64,000 bases of DNA from Deltaproteobacteria bacterium (GTDB lineage: Bacteria > Myxococcota_A > UBA9160 > UBA4427), in assembly GCA_016713665.1 (NCBI GenBank), contig JADJOR010000009.1, positions 310,001 to 374,000 of the forward strand, written 5' to 3'. Shown in pieces: positions 1 through 8,810 of the stretch. A program made the translations under genes and the position numbers. The notes under the pieces are model-generated. The model searched no databases. It saw only the letters and a list, made by a program, of their open reading frames with translations, and was not told where the DNA came from. Position 1 is the first letter of the stretch; each line of letters starts with the position of its first letter.

Positions 1-1137
1 GGGCATAGCCCTGGGTCGAGATCCAGTTCTTCGTGCCGGGATCCCCGTTCGCTGCGTAGATCCGGAAGCTCCCGTCCGCGTCCTTCACGACGTGGCGATT
101 CGAGATGCCGACCTTGTGGTGGCGGTAGTCGCCGCTCTCGAGGTAGCGGGTCAGGATCTGGAGGTTCCAGTAGCGGCAGGGCACGTCCTTGCCCGTCACG
201 ACGATGACCTCGTCGGGGGCGAGCTTGAAGGTCCCGCCGATGTACTGGATGCCCGGGCCGGGCAGGTTGTTGCGCACGAGCTTCGGGTCGATCATCGCCG
301 CGAGCTCCTGCGGCGTGTACTGCTCCGATGAATCCTCGTCGAGGACGATCTCGCCGTCCTGGATCCGCGTCATGCTGCCCTTGCGCTCGCTCGAGCCGCC
401 GTCGCCGGCGCCCTGGTACTCGATCCGGTTCAGGCCGATGAAGATCGAGAGGCCGAGGGAGACGTTGGTCGCGTCGTCGATGAAGTCGACGACGCGGCGC
501 AGGCCCGCCTCGAGCTCCGCCTCGTCGTAGGGCGCAGGGGCGGGGACCTCGGACAGGCATTCGAGCTGCATCGCCATCGCGCGCTTGCGGCCCTGGTCGA
601 CGGAATCGACGAAATCGTCGAAGTACTCGCGCGTGAACAGGATCGGTCGGCGGCCCTTGAGCGCGATCCAGTTGCGGGCGCCGTCGGGCTTCTTCTCCGA
701 GAGGTAGATCTCCGCGATCTTCTCGCCGAAGATGTCGTCCCAGACGACGTCCTGGTCGATCAGATGGTCGACGATGTAGTAGGTGTCGTTCTCGTCGTAG
801 GCGTAGATCGTCGCAGAGAAGAAGAGCTCGTCGCCCCGGCGCAGCGAGAACTTGTAGACGAGGTTCTCGTCGAGCTTGGCTTCGCGGTAGAGGGTGTCCG
901 TGCCGTCGCCCTTGAACTTGCGGATCGTCGTCATCATGCGGCGCAGCTCGGGGCGGTTGCGATCGGCCTCCATCTCGAGGTCGTGGCCCGCGGAGACGAG
1001 GCGCAGCAGATAGCGGTAGCCCTCGGCGCGCTCGCGGCGCCGCGGGCGCCGGTGGGCGCGACGATCTTCTCGCCGATCTTCTCGAGAGCGCGGGTGAATT
1101 CGTTCCAGGCGGCCTGGGAGCGCGAGAGCGAAGGCAT
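1..1137 (-). CDS. DUF1214 domain protein, frameshifted, 3' end beyond window
   Basis: The gene starts at ATG 1137 and runs off the left edge. The first ~30 residues (SRSQAAWNEFTRALEK) are in one frame. The rest continues in another frame from RRERAEGYRYLLRLVS, so one base appears to be missing within the GC-only tract at about 1036-1050. The downstream frame is open to position 1 and ends with the typical DUF1214 block (LAPDEVIVV, then NGDPGTKNWISTQGY). DUF1214 proteins have no firmly assigned reaction. It follows the PhoX-like gene by 48 bp on the same strand and could share its transcript. The shift may be a sequencing or assembly error, because the downstream frame is otherwise clean for over 1 kb. 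The family call is from remembered motif similarity. Confidence 0.65.
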
Positions 1138-1185
1138 CAGGGGACCTCGGTCGACGGGATCGCGCGGCGGCGCGATGGGCATTAC

Positions 1186-2529
1186 TTATCGCGGGACGGG
1201 AACGCGCGCATCCCGGGATCCGACGGGACCGCCGAGCGGGTCGGCGTCTTCGTTCGGAAGCGGTTCCCTCGCGCTCTTCGGGCCCGCGGGTCGGAGGCTG
1301 CGTGCGGCCACGAGGGCGAGGGCGCCGGTGAGGACGACGCCCGGGAGGCTGCCGAGCGACGAGGCGGCGGGGCCGAGGAAGGGGCCTTCGACCTCGTAGG
1401 TCGTGCCGGGGCTGCGCTGACTGCTGAAATAGAGGCGGCGGCCATCCGGCGAGAGGGCGGGGCCGGCGATCTCGCTGCCGAGCTGGCCGGTGACCTGGAC
1501 GATGGGCTTGACCTGCCCCGTCGTCGTCAGCGCGACGATCTGGAGATCGCCGGGATCCTCTGCGACGTAGAGATCGCCGATCGGGGTCGCGAGCAGATTG
1601 TCGACGCCCGAGAGTGCGTTCATCGAAGCGCTCGCGCGGTCGTAGCGGATCTCGATCCGATCGGTCGCCGTGCCGATCCGCCAGACGCGGTCGTCGCCCT
1701 TGGTCGTGAAGAAGATCTGGTCGGCGTGGTAGTCGATGCCTTCGCCGCCGTTGAAGCGCGTGGCGGCGGCGACCTGGAAGCGCGTCTGGGTCTGCGCGGC
1801 GAGGGGATCGGGGACGACGTGCCAGGCGAGGGGACGGCTCTGACCCGGGGCGATCGGTCCCTGACCGTTCGGATCGAGGATCTGCGCGGCCTCGAGGACG
1901 CCGCTCGCGAGGCTCGGGTAGGCCGCCGGTGTGAAGCGGTAGAGCAGGCTGTCCGGTCGGTCTTCCGTCAGGTAGAGCTTGCCCCGAACCGGATCGACCG
2001 CGACGGCCTCGTGCTGGAAGACACCCAGCACGGGGCGGGCCGTCCCCTGCGAATTCCGCGCGAGCGGATCACACTCGAAGACCCGCCCGGCCGGGATCTC
2101 CTCGCACGAGAGCCAGGTCTGCCAGGGCGTCCGCCCGCCTGCGCAGTTGCGGCTCGTTCCAGAGAGGATCCGATAGGCGTCGATCAGATTCGCGCTCGCG
2201 TCGAAGCGCAGGACTCCGACGCCGCCGGCCCCTGCGTCCGTCTCGGCGTTCGAGACGTAGACCCAGCCACCGGCGTCGGTCGCGAAGGTCGCGCCGCCGT
2301 CGGGGTTGGCATGCCAGACGAAGCCGGTGCTCCCGACGGCCTGATTCGAGCGCGCGACGATCCGCGATCGGAAGCCCGCCGGCAGCCGCAGGCCGTTCGC
2401 ATCGGGGGTGAGCAGCGGCCCGAAATCGTCGGCGCCCCGCGCGCGAGCCGTCGTCGGCAGCAAGAGCGCCGCGAGGCCGGCGGCGCTGTTCGCGATGAAG
2501 GCGCGGCGCGACGTCCGGCTCGGCGTCAC
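1186..2529 (-). CDS. PhoX/DUF839-family protein, Tat-exported
   Basis: This is a 447-residue protein of the PhoX (DUF839) alkaline-phosphatase-like beta-propeller family. GTG 2529 is the chosen start because its GTGA overlaps the stop of the upstream symporter, a translational-coupling arrangement, and it places a twin-arginine signal (TSRRAFIANSAAG, residues ~6-18) at the N-terminus. Family-like segments include WLSCEEIPAGRVFE, HEAVAVDPVRGKLYLTEDR and a late YEVEGPF. PhoX enzymes are calcium-dependent periplasmic phosphatases, but many DUF839 members have other or unknown substrates. A C-terminal hydrophobic stretch (VVLTGALALVAARSL) followed by a charged tail suggests membrane anchoring. 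The phosphatase role itself is inference. Confidence 0.8.
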   Translation of the reverse strand: MTPSRTSRRAFIANSAAGLAALLLPTTARARGADDFGPLLTPDANGLRLPAGFRSRIVARSNQAVGSTGFVWHANPDGGATFATDAGGWVYVSNAETDAGAGGVGVLRFDASANLIDAYRILSGTSRNCAGGRTPWQTWLSCEEIPAGRVFECDPLARNSQGTARPVLGVFQHEAVAVDPVRGKLYLTEDRPDSLLYRFTPAAYPSLASGVLEAAQILDPNGQGPIAPGQSRPLAWHVVPDPLAAQTQTRFQVAAATRFNGGEGIDYHADQIFFTTKGDDRVWRIGTATDRIEIRYDRASASMNALSGVDNLLATPIGDLYVAEDPGDLQIVALTTTGQVKPIVQVTGQLGSEIAGPALSPDGRRLYFSSQRSPGTTYEVEGPFLGPAASSLGSLPGVVLTGALALVAARSLRPAGPKSAREPLPNEDADPLGGPVGSRDARVPVPR

Positions 2530-3905
2530 GATGCCACCATGCCCGGTTGGCCGACCGTCTCCGCGCCGCGTGCATCGAGCTCGCGGCGGATCCGCGCATG
2601 CTCCTCTTCCGAGAGCGAGAAGCGCGCGAAGGCGACGGCGCCGAGCAGATAACAGACGAGGGGGGCACCGCCCATCAGCGCGACCATCGTCGTCCGCACG
2701 AGCTCGCTCTGACTCGCCGCATGGCGGTCGAAGGCCGACCACTCGAGGGCCTGTCCGACGACGAAGATCATGAGCCCCGCTGCGAGCTTCTGGACGAAGG
2801 CCCAGCCTGCGAAGTAGGCGCCTTCCTTGCGTTCGCCGGTCCGGTATTCGTCGCAGTCGATGATCTCGCTCTTCAGCGTGTAGCCGAGGGTATTCGAGCA
2901 GCTGACGGCGATCCCGGACGCCAGCGCCGAGACCGCGACGAGGACCCAGTCGCCTTCGCCGACGAACAGGATCGAGCCGAAGGCGAGGCCGCTCGCGATC
3001 ATCGCCCACAGCATGAGCCGGCGTTTCTCGAAGCGACGCGAGAGCCAGAGCCAGGCGGGAACCGAGAGCAGCGTCGCCAGGAAGTTCGCGCCGAGCAGCG
3101 CCTGGAGCAGCTCCTTGCGGCCGACGACGTGATCGATCACGAAGGGCGTGAGCACGGCGATTCCGCCGGTCCCGATCGAGTCGATGAAGATCACGGTCAG
3201 GAGCAGCCGCGCATGGGGATTGGCGAGCACGTCGCGCACCGCCCGGAACGGGTTCTGGCCGCCACGCCCGCGGAACGAAGCGCGCTCGGCCGGCAGCCAC
3301 GACACGCCCGCATAGATGAAGGCGACGGTCAGGATCGAGACGACGAGGCTCATCGTCTGGGTCGTGTCGCGCCCCTGCTCGATCAGCTTGCTCCCGACCA
3401 GCGCGGCGACGAGCGACGCGAGCACGCGGACGACCTGTCGCCAGGCGAAGAGCCGATTGCGCCCGCCGGCATCGAGGCTGATCTCGGCTCCGAGCGCCAT
3501 GTGGGGCACTTCGAAGATCGAGTAGGCCGTATAGAAGCCGATGATCGAGAGCGCGAGCCAACCGACCAGGCTCGACTCCGGGAGCGAGGTCGGCGGGGCC
3601 CAGGCCATGTAGCCGAAGATCGCGGCCAGCGGTCCGCCGACGAGGAGCCAGGGGCGACGCCGCCCCATCCGCGTCTCGGTCCGATCGGACCAGTTGCCGA
3701 TCAGCGGATCACCGACTGCGTTGATCACCTTGGCGATCAGGAAGATGGTCCCGATGGCGGCGGGCGAGACGGCGAGGGTCTCGGTCGCGTACTTCAGATA
3801 CATGACCATGAAGAGCAGGAAGCTGAAGCTCGTCGGCGCGGCCGAGAGGCTGTAGCCGAGCATCGTCCCCAGCGTGGGGGCCTCGTCCGTTCGTGCCTCG
3901 GCCAT
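2526..3905 (-). CDS. MFS transporter, GPH (glycoside-pentoside-hexuronide) symporter family
   Basis: This 459-residue protein has about 12 hydrophobic segments. It carries the GPH/MelB signature loop GNWSDRTETRMGRRRPWLL at residues ~67-85, which distinguishes this family from other MFS proteins. Members couple cations to uptake of sugars or, in many environmental bacteria, unknown organic substrates. The start is ATG 3905. Its stop overlaps the GTG of the PhoX-like gene by 4 bp, so the two are probably co-transcribed and co-translated. A paralogue of the same family lies at 33002-34465. The upstream neighbour at 4068 is divergent, with a ~160-bp shared control region. The substrate cannot be read from sequence. 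Confidence 0.85.
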   Translation of the reverse strand: MAEARTDEAPTLGTMLGYSLSAAPTSFSFLLFMVMYLKYATETLAVSPAAIGTIFLIAKVINAVGDPLIGNWSDRTETRMGRRRPWLLVGGPLAAIFGYMAWAPPTSLPESSLVGWLALSIIGFYTAYSIFEVPHMALGAEISLDAGGRNRLFAWRQVVRVLASLVAALVGSKLIEQGRDTTQTMSLVVSILTVAFIYAGVSWLPAERASFRGRGGQNPFRAVRDVLANPHARLLLTVIFIDSIGTGGIAVLTPFVIDHVVGRKELLQALLGANFLATLLSVPAWLWLSRRFEKRRLMLWAMIASGLAFGSILFVGEGDWVLVAVSALASGIAVSCSNTLGYTLKSEIIDCDEYRTGERKEGAYFAGWAFVQKLAAGLMIFVVGQALEWSAFDRHAASQSELVRTTMVALMGGAPLVCYLLGAVAFARFSLSEEEHARIRRELDARGAETVGQPGMVAS

Positions 3906-4067
3906 GACGTCTCCACCTCGCGCACTCCGACCTTCCGCGCGGCTTCGGCGATCCGCGGCGAGCGGTCCGAACGGGGCGCGGCGGAGCTGCGGCGACCAGC
4001 ATAGACGTTTTCGAGCGCGCTACGCTGCCCGCGGCTTCCGATGCCTCGTCTCCACTGGAGGTTTCCC

Positions 4068-5462
4068 ATGCGATCGATCGCGCCCGCCCTCGCGCCCCTC
4101 GTCCCCATCGCCGCCGTTCTTCGCGTCGTCCTCGCGGTCGTCGCCGGCGTCGCCCCGACGGCCGTCCTTCCGCGGACCGCGGACGCCGTCGAGGTCGAGT
4201 CCGACGTACCGGTGCGCGTCGACGATCTGCAATCCCTGAAGGTCTCCTCCGTGAAGATCACGCCCAACGTCTTCAAGATCGAGGGCGAAGGGGCGATCTT
4301 CCTCGTCAACACGCCGGAGGGCTCCGTCCTCGTCGACGTGGGCTACGACTCGCCGCAGGCCCTCGAGCAGAAGAAGCTGATCGAGAAGCTCGCGACCGGG
4401 CCGATCCGGAAGATCGTGCTCACCCACTCGCATATCGACCACGTCGGCGGCATCACCTACTGGCAGAAGGAGATCGACGGCGCGACCGAGACGATCGGGC
4501 ATCACCGCTACGGCTACATGGCCCGCCACCAGGCGGAGCCGATGGCCTTCTTCAAGCGGCGGTACCACGTCCTCTACCCGACACGCGTCGACGTTTCGGA
4601 CACGACCGTTCCGCTCGGCTGGAGGATCCGGCCCGAGCGGGAGGTGTATCCCGGCTCGAACTACGAGTTCGAGCTCGGCGGCACGAAGTTCGTCGTCATC
4701 GCCCCCGAGAACACCGGGGAGGGCGAGGACGGCATCCTCCTCTGGCTCCCCGAGGAGCGCGTCCTCTTCTCGGGCGATCTCTTCGGGACGCTCTATCCGA
4801 TGTTTCCGAACCTCTACACCGTCCGCGGCGAGAAGTACCGCGATCCCCTCGACTACATCGACGCTCTCGACGTCGTCCTGGCGCTGAAGCCCCTCTACAT
4901 CGGCCACAGCCATTTCCGCGTGGTCGAGGGGGAGGAGTACATCCAGGCCTCGGTGAAGAAGATGCGCGACGCCGTGCAGTACGTCTGGGACGAGACCATC
5001 GAGGGGATGAACGCGGGCAGGAGCGTCTGGGAGCTGATGCGGGACGTGCAGCTGCCGAAGGAGCTCGAGCTCTCCCAGGGCCACGGGCGGGTCTCGTGGA
5101 GCGTGCGGGGGATCTGGGAGATCGTGACGGGCTGGTATTCGTACGACACGATCGCGGACCTCTACCACGTCCCGCCGACGGCGGTGAACGGTGATCTGGT
5201 CGAGCTCGCCGGCGGCGCCGACGCGCTGGCCAAGCGCGCACGCGACTACTTGAAGAAGGGCCAGACCCTCGAGGCGCTGCGTCTCCTCGACGTCGCGAAG
5301 GGGCGGGAGACGAAGGCGGTCCTCGAGGCGCGCATCGAGGCCGTCGGGAAGCTCCTCGCCGGGGCGAAGAGCGGCTACGGCAACTACAGCGAGATCGGGC
5401 TCTTGAACGCGGATCTCGGCGCGGCGAAGGCGATGCTCGCGGGGCTGGGCGGGAAGAAGTAG
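4068..5462 (+). CDS. MBL-fold hydrolase with alkylsulfatase dimerisation domain
   Basis: An exported metallo-beta-lactamase-fold hydrolase of 464 residues. ATG 4068 is preferred over ATG 4041 because GGAGG lies at 4057-4061 (6-nt spacing) and it gives a clean signal peptide (MRSIAPALAPLVPIAAVL...). The metal motif THSHIDHVGG (HxHxDH) is intact and further motifs include FSGDLFG and GHSHFRV. The C-terminal third (ELAGGADALAKRARDYLKKG) matches the dimerisation region of SdsA1/BDS1-type alkylsulfatases, which release sulfate from alkyl sulfates. At ~460 residues it is shorter than classical SdsA1 (~650) and the SCP2-like lipid-binding domain seems absent. It is divergent from the GPH symporter. 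A sulfatase role is likely but unproven. Confidence 0.8.
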   Translation: MRSIAPALAPLVPIAAVLRVVLAVVAGVAPTAVLPRTADAVEVESDVPVRVDDLQSLKVSSVKITPNVFKIEGEGAIFLVNTPEGSVLVDVGYDSPQALEQKKLIEKLATGPIRKIVLTHSHIDHVGGITYWQKEIDGATETIGHHRYGYMARHQAEPMAFFKRRYHVLYPTRVDVSDTTVPLGWRIRPEREVYPGSNYEFELGGTKFVVIAPENTGEGEDGILLWLPEERVLFSGDLFGTLYPMFPNLYTVRGEKYRDPLDYIDALDVVLALKPLYIGHSHFRVVEGEEYIQASVKKMRDAVQYVWDETIEGMNAGRSVWELMRDVQLPKELELSQGHGRVSWSVRGIWEIVTGWYSYDTIADLYHVPPTAVNGDLVELAGGADALAKRARDYLKKGQTLEALRLLDVAKGRETKAVLEARIEAVGKLLAGAKSGYGNYSEIGLLNADLGAAKAMLAGLGGKK

Positions 5463-5566
5463 CCGTCCACGGTCCGGACGATCGGTGGGGGGGCGCGGCC
5501 GGGGTCACGAGCGCGCGCCGACGGGCTGTTCGGGCGCTGCCGACGGCCCGGCCGGTGGCCCGTGCG

Positions 5567-6670
5567 CTAGGTCCGCGCCCGGAACCCGTCCTCGCGAATC
5601 GTTCCGCGTCCCGCGATCACCGGCAGGTCGAGCGCCGACAGGATCCCCGGCTTCGCCGCGCAGACCGCCGGGATCGCATTGAAGACCCGCATGCCCGTCG
5701 CGAGGCAGCCGCCGCCGTTGCCGTCGCCGGTATCCGCGTCGGAGATCACCGTCTCCTGCACGATGTTGGGCCGCCCGACGATCTCGACGCGGTTCGCGTG
5801 GACGAGGTCGAGCTTCGGTCGCGGCCAGTCGGGAGCGGCGTCGGGGTAGAGGCGGTGGATGTGGTCGATGAGGATGCGCGGACGCCCGGCGGCGATGCCC
5901 TGGAGCTCGATTCTGTGGGCGGCGCACTCGCCGGGCAGGACGCGACCCTGCTCGAACTCGACCGTCCGCGTCCCGGTCCAGCGTGAATAGTTCTCGACGG
6001 TCCGCTCGATCCGGATCCCGACCGCCTCCGCGATCATGTAGAGCGGTCCGCCCCAGATTCCCGTCATCATGCCGGGATTCGCGTCGAGGGGCGGCTTCTC
6101 GTCCATCTTCGAGTAGAGGCCCATGAAGCGAAGGCTCGCCTGATCGGGATAGCTCCCGCCGTCGATGAACTCGGTCGTCCGCACGCTCTCGACCTGACCG
6201 CAGAGGCCGAGCAGCGTCATCGGGAAGAGATCGTTCGCGAAGCCCGGGTCGATGCCGTTGCTGAGGAAGCTCGTCCCGCCGGCTTCGCAGGCCTTCGCGA
6301 TCCGCTCCTTCATCGGCGCCGGGATCAGCGGCGGGTAGTGGAAGATCCCCATGCTCGTGTCGACGACGTTCTTGCCCGCCCGGAGCGAAGCCTCGATGTT
6401 CGCGAGGTTCGTCTCGGCGTGCATCATGTTGGGTCCGAAGTAGGCGACGGCATCGGCCGGCTTCGCGAGGAGGCTCTTCGCGTCCCGCGTCGCGCGGATC
6501 CCCGTCTTCGGCCCGCGTCCGATTCCATGAACGATGTCGCCGACGTCGAGCCCGTCCTTGGCCGGATCGTGGACGACGACGCCCGCGAGCTCGAACTCCG
6601 GATGCCCGATCAGGCTCTTGAGCACCGCCTTCCCGACGAAGCCCGTTCCCCAGACGATCACGCGATGCAT
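5567..6670 (-). CDS. DapB-like NAD(P)-dependent dehydrogenase
   Basis: This 367-residue protein has an N-terminal Rossmann motif (VIVWGTGFVGKAVL) and the overall pattern of dihydrodipicolinate-reductase-like proteins related to 2,4-diaminopentanoate dehydrogenase. These are common in actinobacterial and deltaproteobacterial catabolic clusters. It is not an authentic lysine-pathway DapB: it is about 100 residues longer and lacks the DapB catalytic His signature in recognisable form. Its start lies 2 nt after the stop of the SDR gene at 6672, so it is the last gene of a ten-gene codirectional run. The likely role is an NAD(P)H-dependent reduction of an oxo or imino intermediate. The substrate is unknown. 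Confidence 0.75.
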   Translation of the reverse strand: MHRVIVWGTGFVGKAVLKSLIGHPEFELAGVVVHDPAKDGLDVGDIVHGIGRGPKTGIRATRDAKSLLAKPADAVAYFGPNMMHAETNLANIEASLRAGKNVVDTSMGIFHYPPLIPAPMKERIAKACEAGGTSFLSNGIDPGFANDLFPMTLLGLCGQVESVRTTEFIDGGSYPDQASLRFMGLYSKMDEKPPLDANPGMMTGIWGGPLYMIAEAVGIRIERTVENYSRWTGTRTVEFEQGRVLPGECAAHRIELQGIAAGRPRILIDHIHRLYPDAAPDWPRPKLDLVHANRVEIVGRPNIVQETVISDADTGDGNGGGCLATGMRVFNAIPAVCAAKPGILSALDLPVIAGRGTIREDGFRART

Positions 6671-6671
6671 G

Positions 6672-7484
6672 TCAGGCGAGCCCCGAGAAGTCGAGCTGTC
6701 CCGTCGTCATGAAGGCGTTGAAGCCCAGGTCGACGTTGAGGTTGACGCCGTTCACGTAGCGTGAAGCGTCCGACCCGAGGAAGGCGAGCGCCATCGCGAT
6801 GTCCCGGGGCGAAGCGATCGTCCCGCCGATCTGCGAAATCGTCCAGTTCATCGTCTTCTCGGTCATCGTCTTGTTGAAGTCGGGGAGCAGCGGCGTATCG
6901 ATCGGCGCCGGGCAGACACTGTTGGTCCGGACCTTCCGCGCGAGGGTCTGCTTCGCGCTCTTCATGGTGTAGACCTGGACGCACTCCTTCGAGAAGGCGT
7001 AGCCGTCGCCCACGAGCTGGGCGTGCTCGCGGGTCCAGCCGAAGAGCTCCTCGCGCGTCTCGAGCGAGATGCACTCGAGGACTTCCTGCAGATGCGCGGG
7101 CCACTGTCCGCCGGCGATCGAGGCGGTGTTCGCGATCGCGCCGCCCTCGCGCATCTTCGGGAGCATCAGCTCCGAGAGCTGGCGCAGGCCGAGCCAGTTG
7201 ACGGCCATCACGTCTTCGAGGGGATGGGTCGCGGCGATGCCCGCGTTGTTGAAGAGCACGTCGATCGGACCCTTGATCTTGTCGGCCGCCGCCGCGACGG
7301 AGGAGGCCTTGCCCATGTTGGTCTCGATGTAGGTCGAGATCGGTCCCTCCGGTCTTCGGATGTCGAGGGCGATGACCTCGGGGCGCCCGAGCTCGGCGAG
7401 GACTTCGAGGAGCGCGGCGCCGACGCCGGAGAAGGCGCCGGTGATGACGACGCGCTTGTTCGAGTAGTCGAAGGGATGGGACAT
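6672..7484 (-). CDS. SDR family oxidoreductase (3-alpha-HSD/coniferyl-alcohol dehydrogenase-like)
   Basis: A classical short-chain dehydrogenase of 270 residues. It has the cofactor motif TGAFSGVG (residues ~15-22), the NNAG motif, an active-site serine in NTASIAGG, and the catalytic YAFSK (YxxxK). The insert between Ser and Tyr is longer than in most SDRs (about 40 residues), as in the 3-alpha-hydroxysteroid dehydrogenase/carbonyl reductase and coniferyl-alcohol dehydrogenase group. It probably oxidises or reduces a hydroxyl/keto group on an aromatic or steroid-like substrate. It is tightly linked to the DapB-like gene downstream (1-bp gap). Confidence 0.85.
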   Translation of the reverse strand: MSHPFDYSNKRVVITGAFSGVGAALLEVLAELGRPEVIALDIRRPEGPISTYIETNMGKASSVAAAADKIKGPIDVLFNNAGIAATHPLEDVMAVNWLGLRQLSELMLPKMREGGAIANTASIAGGQWPAHLQEVLECISLETREELFGWTREHAQLVGDGYAFSKECVQVYTMKSAKQTLARKVRTNSVCPAPIDTPLLPDFNKTMTEKTMNWTISQIGGTIASPRDIAMALAFLGSDASRYVNGVNLNVDLGFNAFMTTGQLDFSGLA

Positions 7485-7632
7485 GGGGAGCTCCGTGGGG
7501 TGGACGTGGATTCGGTGAGTGGACCCGGCAGCCGAGCGGGGTCGATGGGCGCGGAGGCGGCGGAGATTAGAACGTCGCGGGAGACCTCGCCCGGCCGGTG
7601 CACGGCAGGGCGAGGGGGCCCCGTGTCCCCGT

Positions 7633-8730
7633 TCAGGCGACGTCGAGGCGGGCGACGGTGCGGCCGACGGTCTTGCGATCGCGCATCGCGGTCAGGGCGG
7701 CCGGGATGTCCTCGAAGCGGACGACCTGGCCGATGACCGGGCGGAGCTTCTTCGCGAGGACCAGCTCGACGACCTCGCGCATGATCGAGACGCCGAGGTC
7801 GCGGGCGCAGAAGTTCCAGCCCATTGCGTTCTTCATCATGGCGGCGACCGGCGGCTCGGCGTAGGCGAGGAGCGCGCCACAGAGCTTCATGTTCCCGGCA
7901 ATGACGCGCCGCGGCACGATCAGCTTCTCGTCCGCATACTGCTTGTCCGAGGCGAAGCCCATCATGACGTAGCGCCCGTTGTAGGCGAGCGCCTTCATCG
8001 ACTTCTCCATGACCCCCTCACCGACGTTGTCGAAGACGACCTCGACGCCCTTGCCGCCGGTCTCCTTGAGGAGGATCTCGGCGAAGTCCTCCTTCTCGTA
8101 GTTGATGGCGACGTCGGCGCCGAGCTCGCGACACAGTGCGACCTTCGCCTCGCTCCCCGCCGTCGCGAAGACCCGCGCCCCGCGCAGCTTCGCGAGCTGC
8201 ACCGCCGCCGACCCCGATCCGCCCGCCGCGGCATGGATGAGGACGCTCTCGCCGGCGCGCAGATCCGCGCGGTCGACGAGGCCGAGCCAGGCGAGGTGGT
8301 AGGGGAAGTAGAGAGCGGCGGCGTCGGGCATCGGAATCGACGCCGGCATGTCGAAGGCCGAGACGGTCGGACAGATCGCGTACTCCGCGAAGCCGCCCGT
8401 CGCCTGCTTCGGCATCGCGGCGACGCGCTTGCCGAGCCACGCCTCGGTCCCGGGTCCGCAGGCGACGACGACGCCCATCGTCTCCATGCCCGGGATCACC
8501 GGCAGCGGCGGCCGCACCATCATGTTCTTGCCGTTGACGCGCTCCATGTCGTTCAGGTTGAGCGGGATGCCCTCCGCGCGCACGAGCAGCTCCCCCGCCG
8601 CCGGCACCGGCAGCGGGATCCGCTCGAGCTGCATCGCCGAGGTCGGCTCGGGCCCGAACTCGTGGACGCGGAAGGCGCGCATCGTCTCGGGCAGGCTCGG
8701 GAGGCGGGTGGCGGAGGCGGCTTCAGTCAT
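7633..8730 (-). CDS. Zinc-type/quinone oxidoreductase-like MDR protein
   Basis: A medium-chain dehydrogenase/reductase of 365 residues. An N-terminal GroES-like domain with GMETMGVV is followed by a nucleotide-binding domain with the AAAGGSGSAAVQLAKLRGA motif typical of NADPH:quinone reductases and zeta-crystallin-like proteins. The structural and catalytic zinc cysteines of true alcohol dehydrogenases are not evident, so a zinc-independent NADPH-linked enoyl or quinone reductase is more likely. The start is ATG 8730. It sits within the minus-strand catabolic run, 80 bp after the sulfotransferase gene. Confidence 0.8.
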   Translation of the reverse strand: MTEAASATRLPSLPETMRAFRVHEFGPEPTSAMQLERIPLPVPAAGELLVRAEGIPLNLNDMERVNGKNMMVRPPLPVIPGMETMGVVVACGPGTEAWLGKRVAAMPKQATGGFAEYAICPTVSAFDMPASIPMPDAAALYFPYHLAWLGLVDRADLRAGESVLIHAAAGGSGSAAVQLAKLRGARVFATAGSEAKVALCRELGADVAINYEKEDFAEILLKETGGKGVEVVFDNVGEGVMEKSMKALAYNGRYVMMGFASDKQYADEKLIVPRRVIAGNMKLCGALLAYAEPPVAAMMKNAMGWNFCARDLGVSIMREVVELVLAKKLRPVIGQVVRFEDIPAALTAMRDRKTVGRTVARLDVA

Positions 8731-8810
8731 GGGGGGACCTTTCGTGTGAGGCGGGTGGCTCGATCCGGATCATGGATGGAGATCATCGATGCAGGTCGTT
8801 CGGGGCTCGC

